The position numbers and the translations under genes were made by a program. The notes below the pieces were generated by a model, which worked only from the letters and a program-made list of their open reading frames with translations, did no database searches and was not told the origin of the DNA. Positions 7,482 through 14,492 of a DNA stretch of 62,960 nt are shown here, in pieces. Position 1 is the first letter of the stretch, and the number at the start of each line of letters is the position of its first letter. The stretch lies in contig NZ_BSTF01000024.1 in the NCBI RefSeq assembly GCF_030269365.1, forward strand, positions 1 to 62,960. The letters run 5' to 3'. The stretch is from Lentzea sp. NBRC 102530. Its GTDB lineage: Bacteria > Actinomycetota > Actinomycetes > Mycobacteriales > Pseudonocardiaceae.

Positions 7482-8806
7482 CGGCGAGCGTGGTGCCGGG
7501 GTTGCGGCCGTGGCAGGAGATCGTCTCCCCGGACGTCACGGAACAGCGCTGCGCCAACGGGTTGCGGCTGCTCGCGTTGCACCGTCCGGGGGCGCCGCTG
7601 ACCGAGATCCGGCTGAGCATCCCGTTCGGGTCGATGGCGCCGGGGCACCTGGCCCGCGCATGGCTGCTCTCGGAGACGGTGCTGGCGGGCACCAGGGCGA
7701 CCGGCCGGATCGGGCTCGCCGAGCGCATCGGCGAGCTGGGAGCGAGCCTGCGCGCCGAGGTCGACCACGACCGGTTGCTGTTCAGCGGCACGGTCCTGGC
7801 AGACCGGTACGAGGACCTCCTGGCCGTGCTGGCCGAGCTCGTGCGGGACGCGACGTTCCCGGACCGCGAGGTGCTGGCCGAACGCAAGCGGCTCGCGTCG
7901 CGGCTGACGGCGGCACGGTCGCAGGCCGCCGTGCGGGCACGGGAGATCCTGCACCGGCACCTGTACGGCGACCACCCGTACGGCGCGAGCATGCCGACGG
8001 GTGCCGAGGTCGACGCGATCTCCGCCGAGCAGTTGCGCGCGCTGCACGCCGAACGGGTCGTGCCGGACCACGCGGTGCTGGTCGTCGTGGGCCTGATCGA
8101 CCCCGATCAGGCGGTCGGGGCGATGCACCGGCACTTCGCGGACTGGCGGCCGGGCGGGCTGCCGGTGCCGGACCTGCCGCCGTTGCCCGACGAGGCCCCC
8201 GCGGGCGCGTCGAGGCTCTTCCACCGGCCCGGTTCGGTGCAGTCGTCGATCCGGATCGGCGGACCGGCCCTGCGCCGCGACGACCCGCTGTTCCCCGCGT
8301 TGCACCTCGCGAACCTCATCTACGGCGGGTACTTCTCGTCTCGACTGGTGGCGAACATCCGCGAGGACAAGGGGTACACCTACACCCCGCGCAGCCGGAT
8401 CATGCACAGCGCCGCCGGGTCGACGCTCGTGATCGAGGCGGACGTCGCCACCGACGTGACCGCGCCCGCGTTGCTGGAGATGTGGTACGAGCTGGGCAGG
8501 CTGTCGACGTTGCGGCCGAGCGTCCAGGAACTGCGGGACGTGCGCCAGTACGCGGCGGGCAACCTCGCGATGTCGATCGCCACCCGCTCCGGCCTCGCCA
8601 CGACCCTGGTGACGCTGCTGGGGGTAGGCCTCGACCTCGACTGGATACGACGCAGCCCCGACCTGCTGGCAGAGGTGACCGCGTCCGACATCTACCACGT
8701 GGGGGTGCACCTGCTGGCCCCCAAACTGCTCGCCGCCGTCGTCATCGGTGACGCGACGCGGTGCGAGGAACCGTTGCAGGCCTTCGGTCCCTGGGTCGTC
8801 GAGTAG
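7478..8806 (+). CDS. M16B-family protein without zinc motif (regulatory subunit)
   Basis: A 442-aa M16 fold protein. At the place of HxxEH it reads HLARAW (about residues 57-62), so the zinc and catalytic Glu are lost. The family C-terminal signature is kept: LANLIYGGYFSSRLVANIRE and DKGYTYTPRS, the Arg/Tyr pair that binds substrate and is characteristic of non-catalytic partners. Known M16B enzymes work as heterodimers of one zinc subunit and one such partner. The 4-base overlap with the active gene fits a 1:1 complex. A strong terminator follows 16 bases after the stop, so the operon 4768-8806 probably ends here. Confidence 0.88.
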   Translation: MTASVVPGLRPWQEIVSPDVTEQRCANGLRLLALHRPGAPLTEIRLSIPFGSMAPGHLARAWLLSETVLAGTRATGRIGLAERIGELGASLRAEVDHDRLLFSGTVLADRYEDLLAVLAELVRDATFPDREVLAERKRLASRLTAARSQAAVRAREILHRHLYGDHPYGASMPTGAEVDAISAEQLRALHAERVVPDHAVLVVVGLIDPDQAVGAMHRHFADWRPGGLPVPDLPPLPDEAPAGASRLFHRPGSVQSSIRIGGPALRRDDPLFPALHLANLIYGGYFSSRLVANIREDKGYTYTPRSRIMHSAAGSTLVIEADVATDVTAPALLEMWYELGRLSTLRPSVQELRDVRQYAAGNLAMSIATRSGLATTLVTLLGVGLDLDWIRRSPDLLAEVTASDIYHVGVHLLAPKLLAAVVIGDATRCEEPLQAFGPWVVE

Positions 8807-8822
8807 TCCACCACGCGTGGAG

Positions 8823-8856
8823 AAGCCCGGTCCCGCGCACGTGCGGGGCCGGGCTT
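8823..8856 (+). terminator. Intrinsic terminator after the M16 pair
   Basis: Stem AAGCCCGG ... CCGGGCTT enclosing a further GC pairing around GCGCAC, followed by TT. It lies 16 bases after the second M16 stop and separates the radical SAM operon from the regulator at 8990. Confidence 0.7.
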
Positions 8857-8867
8857 TCGCGCGTGCA

Positions 8868-8889
8868 CCCCCACCCCCCACCCCCACCC
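8868..8889 (-). other. G-quadruplex motif on the minus strand
   Basis: The plus strand has four C-runs of 5, 6, 5 and 3 bases, each separated by a single A. The minus strand therefore reads G3-T-G5-T-G6-T-G5, an ideal intramolecular quadruplex with one-base loops. It sits between the terminator at 8823-8856 and the regulator start at 8990, on the template strand for that gene. Confidence 0.7.
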
Positions 8890-8989
8890 GCACACCCGGA
8901 CGCGAATATGGGGACCCACTACCCATGTGAGGACGCAACCAGGTGGCGCAGAGTCTCTGGCAGCGACGGAAACTGATCGGGGTGGTGAC

Positions 8990-9958
8990 ATGTCGCTGAG
9001 TGACCTCGGCTTCGACGCGGTCCAGGAGAGCGTTTACCGCAGCCTGCTCGCCGACCCCTCGCGGGACACGGGCACCCTCGCCTCGCTCACCCTCACCGAC
9101 ACCGGGACCGTCCGGGACGCGCTGGCCGGGCTGCTCGCCCTGGGCGTGCTGGAGCTGGCCGCGGACGCGCCGTGCGGGTACGCCCCCGGCGACCCCCAGG
9201 TCGTGATCGGGGACCTGATCGAACGGCTGGAGCAGGAGACGTTGCGCCGCCAGCAGAGGATCGGCGGCACGCGGGCGGAGCTGGCGGGACTCGCGGCGGG
9301 GTTCCGGCACGACGCCCGCACCGTCGAGGTCGAGCACATCACGGAGCCGGAACGGATCCGCGAGCGGCTGGCCGAGCTGTGCTTCTTCACCCGCTCCAGC
9401 GTGTTCGCGGTGCAGCCGGCGCGGGCGTCGAGCGAGGCGGCCCGCGCGGAGGCGTCGCGGCTCGACAACCGCAGCCTGGGGCGCGGGGTGATGATGAGGA
9501 TCATCTACGACGAGCGGGTGCTGCGCGGCGAACGCACGCGCGCCCGGCTCGGCGAGCGTTCGGCGTCCGGTGCGCAGATCCGCTTCCTGCCTGGCCCGCT
9601 CACCCGGCTGATCGTGCTGGACGAGCGGATCGCGATCGTCGCGTCCGACCCGGCCGACACCAGCTCGGGCGCGCTGGTGGTGCACCAGCCGGGGATCGTG
9701 AACGAGCTCGTCGCCCGGTTCCGGCAGCTCTGGGACGGCGCCAGGGACTTCGTCGCCGAACCCGCCGACGTGGTGTCCGACGACGACCGGTCCGTGCTGC
9801 GGATGCTCGCCTCGGGGCTCACCGACGAGCTGGTCGCCCGGCAGACCGGTGTGTCCGTGCGGCACCTGCGTCGCCGGATCGCGCGGCTGATGGACTCCCT
9901 CGGCGCCGACAGCCGGTTCCAGGCCGGCATGGCGGCCGCCCGGCGCGGCTGGATCTGA
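8990..9958 (+). CDS. TrmB/LuxR-type transcriptional regulator
   Basis: A 322-aa protein. The N-terminal part (FDAVQESVYRSLLADPSRD, then DALAGLLALGVLEL) is a TrmB-like winged helix. The middle (about 70-255) is a phospholipase-D-like or sensor region typical of these stand-alone regulators. The C-terminus carries a LuxR-type helix-turn-helix (DRSVLRMLASGLTDELVARQ and VSVRHLRRRIARLMDSLGA). This architecture is common beside RiPP clusters in actinomycetes and lacks a receiver domain. The start is ATG at 8990, with a GGGGTGGTGAC leader. It is followed 65 bases later by a 21-aa peptide gene, then the class III lanthipeptide genes. It probably controls one or both; a ligand is unknown. Confidence 0.85.
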   Translation: MSLSDLGFDAVQESVYRSLLADPSRDTGTLASLTLTDTGTVRDALAGLLALGVLELAADAPCGYAPGDPQVVIGDLIERLEQETLRRQQRIGGTRAELAGLAAGFRHDARTVEVEHITEPERIRERLAELCFFTRSSVFAVQPARASSEAARAEASRLDNRSLGRGVMMRIIYDERVLRGERTRARLGERSASGAQIRFLPGPLTRLIVLDERIAIVASDPADTSSGALVVHQPGIVNELVARFRQLWDGARDFVAEPADVVSDDDRSVLRMLASGLTDELVARQTGVSVRHLRRRIARLMDSLGADSRFQAGMAAARRGWI

Positions 9959-10023
9959 GACTTCCCCGGCACTGAGACTCACCCGGACCTGACCACAGCA
10001 GGTGACACTGTTCAGGAGGAATG

Positions 10024-10089
10024 ATGTTTCGCAAGGGCGGCAACGGAATCGAAGAGGACGACGTGATCGGCGCGTTCGGCTGGGACTAG
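10024..10089 (+). CDS. 21-aa acidic peptide with its own terminator
   Basis: AGGAGG stands directly before tandem ATG codons at 10021 and 10024. The second has the better spacing (4 bases). The peptide is MFRKGGNGIEEDDVIGAFGWD. It has a basic start, acidic middle and aromatic end (Phe-Gly-Trp-Asp), with no Cys, Ser or Thr, so it cannot be a lanthionine substrate. A strong intrinsic terminator follows 67 bases later, so it forms a small transcript with, or apart from, the LuxR-type regulator. It may be a signalling peptide, an autoinducer for that regulator or a RiPP substrate of the upstream radical SAM enzyme. Unrecognised. Confidence 0.55.
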   Translation: MFRKGGNGIEEDDVIGAFGWD

Positions 10090-10155
10090 TGGCTTGATGG
10101 TGTCGCCCGGAACGTGACCGCCACGTTCCAGACCACACCACCAGGCGGCGGACGG

Positions 10156-10190
10156 AAAGGGCGGGCACCTGCGCGGGTGCCCGCCCTTTT
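10156..10190 (+). terminator. Strong intrinsic terminator
   Basis: A perfect 14-bp stem (AAAGGGCGGGCACC paired with GGTGCCCGCCCTTT), a 6-base loop and a TTTT tail. It ends the regulator and 21-aa peptide transcript. Confidence 0.88.
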
Positions 10191-10225
10191 CGTTACCCCG
10201 CAACGGGGTCATCTTGTTGCCCGCG

Positions 10226-10266
10226 CGCCGTCCGGAAGCTGACGCTCGACGCGCTTCCGGACGGCG
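10226..10266. promoter_or_regulatory. Perfect 14-bp inverted repeat upstream of the lanthipeptide synthetase
   Basis: Arms CGCCGTCCGGAAGC and GCTTCCGGACGGCG are separated by 13 bases and end 69 bases before the LanKC start. No T-run follows, so an operator or leader-RNA structure is more likely than a second terminator. A weak promoter-like TTGTTT (10283-10288) with CAATAG downstream lies between the repeat and the gene. Confidence 0.5.
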
Positions 10267-10335
10267 TTGCGGAACAGCAGAATTGTTTCCAGAGCAAGGG
10301 AAAAGCCCAATAGACTCCGGAAAGGGGATCGAGGA

Positions 10336-12831
10336 ATGAGCATCTCACTCGTGCACGCCGATCCGGACTTCTACGCACCGCTGGGCCGCACCACCCGGCG
10401 CGGCACCGAGTACGCGGCATCGGGCCTGCCCTCCGACTGGACCGAGCACCACCAGGACGTGTGGACGGCCTGGTACCCGCCGCAGAAGCTGGGCGGCGTC
10501 ACCGACGGCTGGAAGATCCACCTGTCGGCCCGCGCCGACCGCGCGCAACACGTGCTGGACGTCGCCGCGCCGATCTTCGCGGCGCACGGCGTGGGGTTCA
10601 AGCACCTGAGCTGCTCGCTGTACTTCGTGGTCACGCACCACAAGCACGCCGAACGCAGCCAGTCGGGCAAGTTCTGCGCCGCCTACCCGCCGGACGCCGC
10701 GACCGCCGAGGCGCTGATGCGCGACCTCGCCGCCGCGTTCGACGGCGAGGAGGGCCCGTTCGTGCTGAGCGACCGCAGGTTCGGCGACTCGCGGGTCGTG
10801 CACTACCGCTACGGCGCGTTCGTCGCCCGGCGCAGGCTCACCGCGCAGGGCGGGCACGAGCTGCTGGTGCTGGACGCCGCCGGCCGGAGCGTGCCGGACG
10901 TGCGCGGCACGAGGTTCAGCACGCCGGAGGGGATCACCGACCCGTTCCTCGTGTCCTCTGTGGACGCACCGGCTCGTTCCGGTGCGCCGGAGTTCGGCGG
11001 GGTGCGGTTCGACAAGGCGTTGCGCCACAGCAACGGCGGGGGTGCCTACCGGGGCACCGACGTCGAGACCGGGCGCACGGTGTTCGTCAAGGAGAGCCGG
11101 GGCCACCACGGCCTGGTGAGCCCCACCAGCGCGAGCCAGGACCGGCTGCGCAACGAGTACCAGGTGCTGCGGGAGTTGCACCGCGTCGGTTCCGGCTTCG
11201 CCCCCGAGCCGCTGCGGTACTTCCGCCACCTGGAGAACGAGTTCCTGGTCACCGAGTTCGTGCCGGGACGCTCGCTGCGCTCGTGGTGGGTCGAGCACAA
11301 CCCGATCATCTGGTCCACGGCGTCCGACGCCGACTTCGAGTCCTACTACGCACGGGCCCTGAAGATCGTCGACGAGCTGACCGCGCAGCTGGAACGCTTG
11401 CACGGCTTCGGCTACGCGTTCATCGACCTGAGCCCGGACAACGTGCTCGTCGACTTCGACGACAGCGTCAGGCTCATCGACTTCGAGACCGCCGCGCGGC
11501 TGGGCGGGCCGCTGACGCCCATCGGCACGCCGGGGTTCTTCCCCGCCGAGCCGCTGGCGTTCGCCGACGACCCGGTGCGCTACGACGACTACGCGCTCTC
11601 CTCGATCGCGCTGGCGTTGATCGCGCCGATCAACACGACGGCCGACCTGAACCACGGTGTGCTCACGCACCTCAAGGCGCAGCTCGACCCCCGCGGCCTG
11701 GTGCCGCAACGGTTGTGGGAGCTGGCGACGCGGGTGCGCCGTGCCACCGGCGAGACTTCCGCTTGCCTGCAAGGGTTGTACGACGGCCTCGTCGCAGGCC
11801 TGCGCTCCACCGAGCACCCCGACGGTGTCGTGCCGCTGGGCCCGCGCTCCTACGCCACCAACGAGCTCGGCTTCGGTCACGGCCTGGCCGGTGTCGTGCA
11901 CGCCCTGCACGTCGCCGGCGCGCCGTCCGGCGAGCTGCTGGACCGCCTGCGCACCCGTGCTCTCGCGAAAGCCGACGACCTGCCTCCCGGCCTGCTCGCG
12001 GGCCAGGCGGGAATCGCCCGGGTCCTCGCGGAACACGGCGAGATCGCCGCGGCCCAGGAGCTGCTGGCACGGGCGGACGACCACCCGCTGCTGCACGGGT
12101 CCGCGACGCTCGGCTTCGGTTCGGCCGGTGTCGGACTCGCCCACCTCGCGCTGCACCGGCACACCGGCGACAGCGCGCACCTCGACCGGGCGCGCCGTCA
12201 CGCGGAGGGCATCCCGCACGGCGCCGCGCTGATCGAACGACTCGGCTGGAGCAACGCCGTCGGCCTCGTCGACGGACGGGCAGGGCTCGCCCTGTTCCTG
12301 CACGAACTGGGCGACCACGACCGGGGCCTGGACCTGCTGACGGCCGAACTGGACCGCGCCGAGCTGTCCGAGGGCGGGCTGCTGTTCCCCGTCTCGGACC
12401 GCGACCGCCGGCTGATGCCGTACCTGAGCACCGGCACCGCGGGCGTGCTGGTGGTGGCGAGCCGTTACCTGGCCACCACCGGTGACGACCGCGTCGCCGC
12501 CGCGATCCCCGGTCTGCTGACGGGCCTCCACTGCTCGTTCACCCACTACGGCGGCCTGTTAGACGGCATGGCGGGGATCAGCCTCGCCCTGCACGACCAC
12601 GGCCGCAGGCACGGCGACCAGGCCTCCCTGGACCGCGCGAAGACGTTGGCACAGCGGCTGTTCCTCTACGCCGTGCCGCACCGGACCGGGACGTACGTGC
12701 CCGGCGAGCACGCCCTGAGGCTCAGCGGCGACCTGTGGTTCGGGTCCGCCGGGGTGCTGACGGCGCTCGCCGCTGTGCTCGGCGACCACCCGGACCCCCT
12801 GTTCGCCCTCGGCCACCCGGCCGAGCGGTAA
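10336..12831 (+). CDS. lanKC: Class III lanthipeptide synthetase (LanKC)
   Basis: An 831-aa three-domain enzyme. Residues 1 to about 215 form the phospho-Ser/Thr lyase domain. The kinase-like domain (about 225-500) has VFVKE (Lys252), the catalytic loop FIDLSPDN (Asp364) and metal-binding DFE (382-384). The C-terminal cyclase-like domain (about 510-831) has LanC-type Gly-rich repeats (FGHGLAG, GGLLDGMAGISLAL, WFGSAGVLTAL). It lacks the zinc Cys/Cys-His ligands of class I, II and IV cyclases, which defines class III. It phosphorylates and dehydrates Ser/Thr, then forms lanthionine or labionin rings. The ATG at 10336 follows GAGGA; a longer frame to 10267 enters the inverted repeat. Two precursors follow 21 bases downstream. 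Confidence 0.95.
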   Translation: MSISLVHADPDFYAPLGRTTRRGTEYAASGLPSDWTEHHQDVWTAWYPPQKLGGVTDGWKIHLSARADRAQHVLDVAAPIFAAHGVGFKHLSCSLYFVVTHHKHAERSQSGKFCAAYPPDAATAEALMRDLAAAFDGEEGPFVLSDRRFGDSRVVHYRYGAFVARRRLTAQGGHELLVLDAAGRSVPDVRGTRFSTPEGITDPFLVSSVDAPARSGAPEFGGVRFDKALRHSNGGGAYRGTDVETGRTVFVKESRGHHGLVSPTSASQDRLRNEYQVLRELHRVGSGFAPEPLRYFRHLENEFLVTEFVPGRSLRSWWVEHNPIIWSTASDADFESYYARALKIVDELTAQLERLHGFGYAFIDLSPDNVLVDFDDSVRLIDFETAARLGGPLTPIGTPGFFPAEPLAFADDPVRYDDYALSSIALALIAPINTTADLNHGVLTHLKAQLDPRGLVPQRLWELATRVRRATGETSACLQGLYDGLVAGLRSTEHPDGVVPLGPRSYATNELGFGHGLAGVVHALHVAGAPSGELLDRLRTRALAKADDLPPGLLAGQAGIARVLAEHGEIAAAQELLARADDHPLLHGSATLGFGSAGVGLAHLALHRHTGDSAHLDRARRHAEGIPHGAALIERLGWSNAVGLVDGRAGLALFLHELGDHDRGLDLLTAELDRAELSEGGLLFPVSDRDRRLMPYLSTGTAGVLVVASRYLATTGDDRVAAAIPGLLTGLHCSFTHYGGLLDGMAGISLALHDHGRRHGDQASLDRAKTLAQRLFLYAVPHRTGTYVPGEHALRLSGDLWFGSAGVLTALAAVLGDHPDPLFALGHPAER

Positions 12832-12852
12832 GCACGACCGAAGGAGACAGCA

Positions 12853-12966
12853 ATGTCGGACATCAACGAGCTCCAGAACCTCGCGGACGACGAGAACACC
12901 GAGGCCGGCTTCACCAACCCGGTCGAGATCGCGCCGGACAAGAGCACCGCCAGCATCGTCTGCTGA
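12853..12966 (+). CDS. lanA1: Class III lanthipeptide precursor 1
   Basis: 37 residues with AAGGAG 7-8 bases before the ATG. The leader begins MSDINELQNLADDE and carries the class III recognition motif (I/L)xELQNL at residues 4-10, as in the labyrinthopeptin leader ILELQNL. The middle is NTEAGFTNPVEIAP. The C-terminus is DKSTASIVC, holding S-T-A-S-I-V-C, a perfect SxxSxxC labionin or methyl-free lanthionine triad. Expected product: two dehydrations and one bicyclic labionin ring at the very C-terminus. Encoded directly after the synthetase and almost identical to the next gene. Confidence 0.92.
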   Translation: MSDINELQNLADDENTEAGFTNPVEIAPDKSTASIVC

Positions 12967-13028
12967 TCTCGCTCCACCAGCTCTTACTCCAGCACACCAG
13001 GCACTTCCCGACACCGAAGGAGACCGTC

Positions 13029-13142
13029 ATGTCTGACGTCAACGAGCTGCAGAACCTCGCCGACGACGAGAAGTCGGAGCCGGGCTACACCGAGCACGGC
13101 GTCGTCGCCCCCGACAAGAGCACCGCCAGCATCGTCTGCTGA
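13029..13142 (+). CDS. lanA2: Class III lanthipeptide precursor 2
   Basis: 37 residues, a tandem duplicate of the gene 176 bases upstream, including its ribosome-binding region (CCGAAGGAGAC). The leader MSDVNELQNLADDE differs by one residue. The centre is KSEPGYTEHGVV. The C-terminal APDKSTASIVC is identical, so both should give the same SxxSxxC ring with a different linear N-terminal segment depending on where the leader is cut. The change is concentrated between the leader motif and the ring, suggesting selection on the tail or protease site. A GC-rich hairpin follows. Confidence 0.92.
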   Translation: MSDVNELQNLADDEKSEPGYTEHGVVAPDKSTASIVC

Positions 13143-13170
13143 TCCGGCCCTCACGGGTCACGCCATGCCA

Positions 13171-13207
13171 CGGGGCGGGAGCGGGGATTTCCCCGCTCTC
13201 CGCCCCG
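13171..13207 (+). terminator. GC-rich hairpin after precursors (attenuator-like)
   Basis: CGGGGCGGGAGCGGGG pairs with CCCCGCTCTCCGCCCCG (one bulge) around an ATTT loop, without a T-tail. It lies 29 bases after precursor 2 and 41 bases before the exporter. It probably gives partial termination, keeping precursor mRNA above exporter mRNA. Confidence 0.55.
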
Positions 13208-13247
13208 ATGCCTTTTCCGCACTGGACCTTCCTGCAGGGGGTGCCGC

Positions 13248-14492
13248 ATGAGCCGCGATTTCCGCTACTACTGGTCGGCCGAGGTCAGTTCGACGTTCGG
13301 GTCGACGTTCACCACGATGGCGATCGCCACGATGGGCGTCATCGTGTTCAACGCGTCGCCGAGCGAGCTCGGCTTCGTCAGCGCGGCCGCGGTGCTGCCC
13401 GCCTGCGTGTTCGGCCTGCTGGCCGGCGTCATCGGCGACCGCCTGCGCAGGCCCCGCCGCGTGCTGATCGGCTGCAACGCCGCAGCCGCCGCGCTGGTGC
13501 TGTGCGTGGCGCTGGGCGTCGGGACCGGTGTCGCGACGATCTGGTGGCTCGCCGGGCTGTGCTTCGTGCTCGGCTGCATCGCCACCGTCGTCGAGACCGT
13601 CTACTTCACGCACCTGCGCAGCCTCGTCCCGCCCGACCGGTTGACCTCCGGCCGCGCCCGTCTGCAGACGGGCGAGTACGGCGCCCGCACGGCCGGGCAG
13701 GCGCTCGCGGGCGTGCTGATCGCCGTGCTGGGCGGTGCCGTCGCGCTGGTGGTCGACGCGATGACCTACCTCGTGAGTCTGGTGCTGCTGACCAGGATCA
13801 CCGCGCCCGACCAGGGCGCGCCGCCCCCGCCCGCGGACGCACCGCGCTCGGTGCGGCGCGAGATCGGCGAGGGCTTCCGCCAGGTGGCGAAGTACCCGTT
13901 CCTGCGGACGTTCGGCGTGTTCACGGCCGTGCGGTCGATGAGCGTCGGCGCGCTCGCGACCGTCGCGGCACCGTTCCTGCTCCGCGAACTCTCGGTGCCG
14001 CTGGGGCTTTACGGCGCGTTGTTCGCGATCAGCGGTCTGGCCGGACTCGCCGGGTCGCTCGCGGCGGGACGGCTGGCGGAGCGGATGAGCCTGGACTCCC
14101 TGGCCGTGCTGGGCAGTGTGGGCACGGTCTGCGCCGCGTTCGTGCTGCCGTCGGCGAGCGGCCCGTTGCCCGTCGCGCTCGCGATCGCCGTGCTGGGCCT
14201 CGCGCTGCCGACCGTGTTCGGCGCGATCGCCAACGTCGGCCTGAGCGGCGCGCTGACCGAACTGGTGCCCGAGAACGCGCTGGGCCGTGCCATCGCGAGC
14301 CTGCGCACGATCGCCACGGCGGCGCAGATCCTCGGCGCGCTCGGAGGTGGCGTCGTCGCCGACGCGATCGGTCTGCGTCCGACCGTGTGGGCGTGTGCGG
14401 GTCTGGCGCTGGTCGGCTGCGTGCCGTTGCTGCGCGCGGTGACGACCACCCGCCGGCCGGTCCCCGCGGAGGAGCCGGCGGTGCTCGTATGA
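13248..14492 (+). CDS. Major facilitator superfamily exporter
   Basis: A 414-aa membrane protein with about 12 hydrophobic segments. The MFS motif A-like loop is in LLAGVIGDRLRRPRRVLIG. A second Gly-rich repeat (SLAAGRLAERMSLDSLAVLG) occurs in the C-terminal half. It resembles the MFS transporters of the enterobactin or macrolide efflux type rather than the ABC transporters usual for lanthipeptides. It lies in the class III operon after the precursors and overlaps the next gene by 4 bases (ATGA). Likely role: product export or self-protection. The substrate is inferred from context only. Confidence 0.88.
   Translation: MSRDFRYYWSAEVSSTFGSTFTTMAIATMGVIVFNASPSELGFVSAAAVLPACVFGLLAGVIGDRLRRPRRVLIGCNAAAAALVLCVALGVGTGVATIWWLAGLCFVLGCIATVVETVYFTHLRSLVPPDRLTSGRARLQTGEYGARTAGQALAGVLIAVLGGAVALVVDAMTYLVSLVLLTRITAPDQGAPPPPADAPRSVRREIGEGFRQVAKYPFLRTFGVFTAVRSMSVGALATVAAPFLLRELSVPLGLYGALFAISGLAGLAGSLAAGRLAERMSLDSLAVLGSVGTVCAAFVLPSASGPLPVALAIAVLGLALPTVFGAIANVGLSGALTELVPENALGRAIASLRTIATAAQILGALGGGVVADAIGLRPTVWACAGLALVGCVPLLRAVTTTRRPVPAEEPAVLV

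Noticed and set aside
8865..8900. The C-rich tract as a CRISPR-like or satellite repeat
   Set aside because: There are no spacers or repeat units; it is a simple homopolymer-type tract better explained as a quadruplex motif.
7079..10168. A 1,029-codon minus-strand frame across M16, LuxR and peptide genes
   Set aside because: Low-complexity Arg/Pro/His-rich translation crossing three real plus-strand genes, a terminator and a quadruplex; no start signal or domain.
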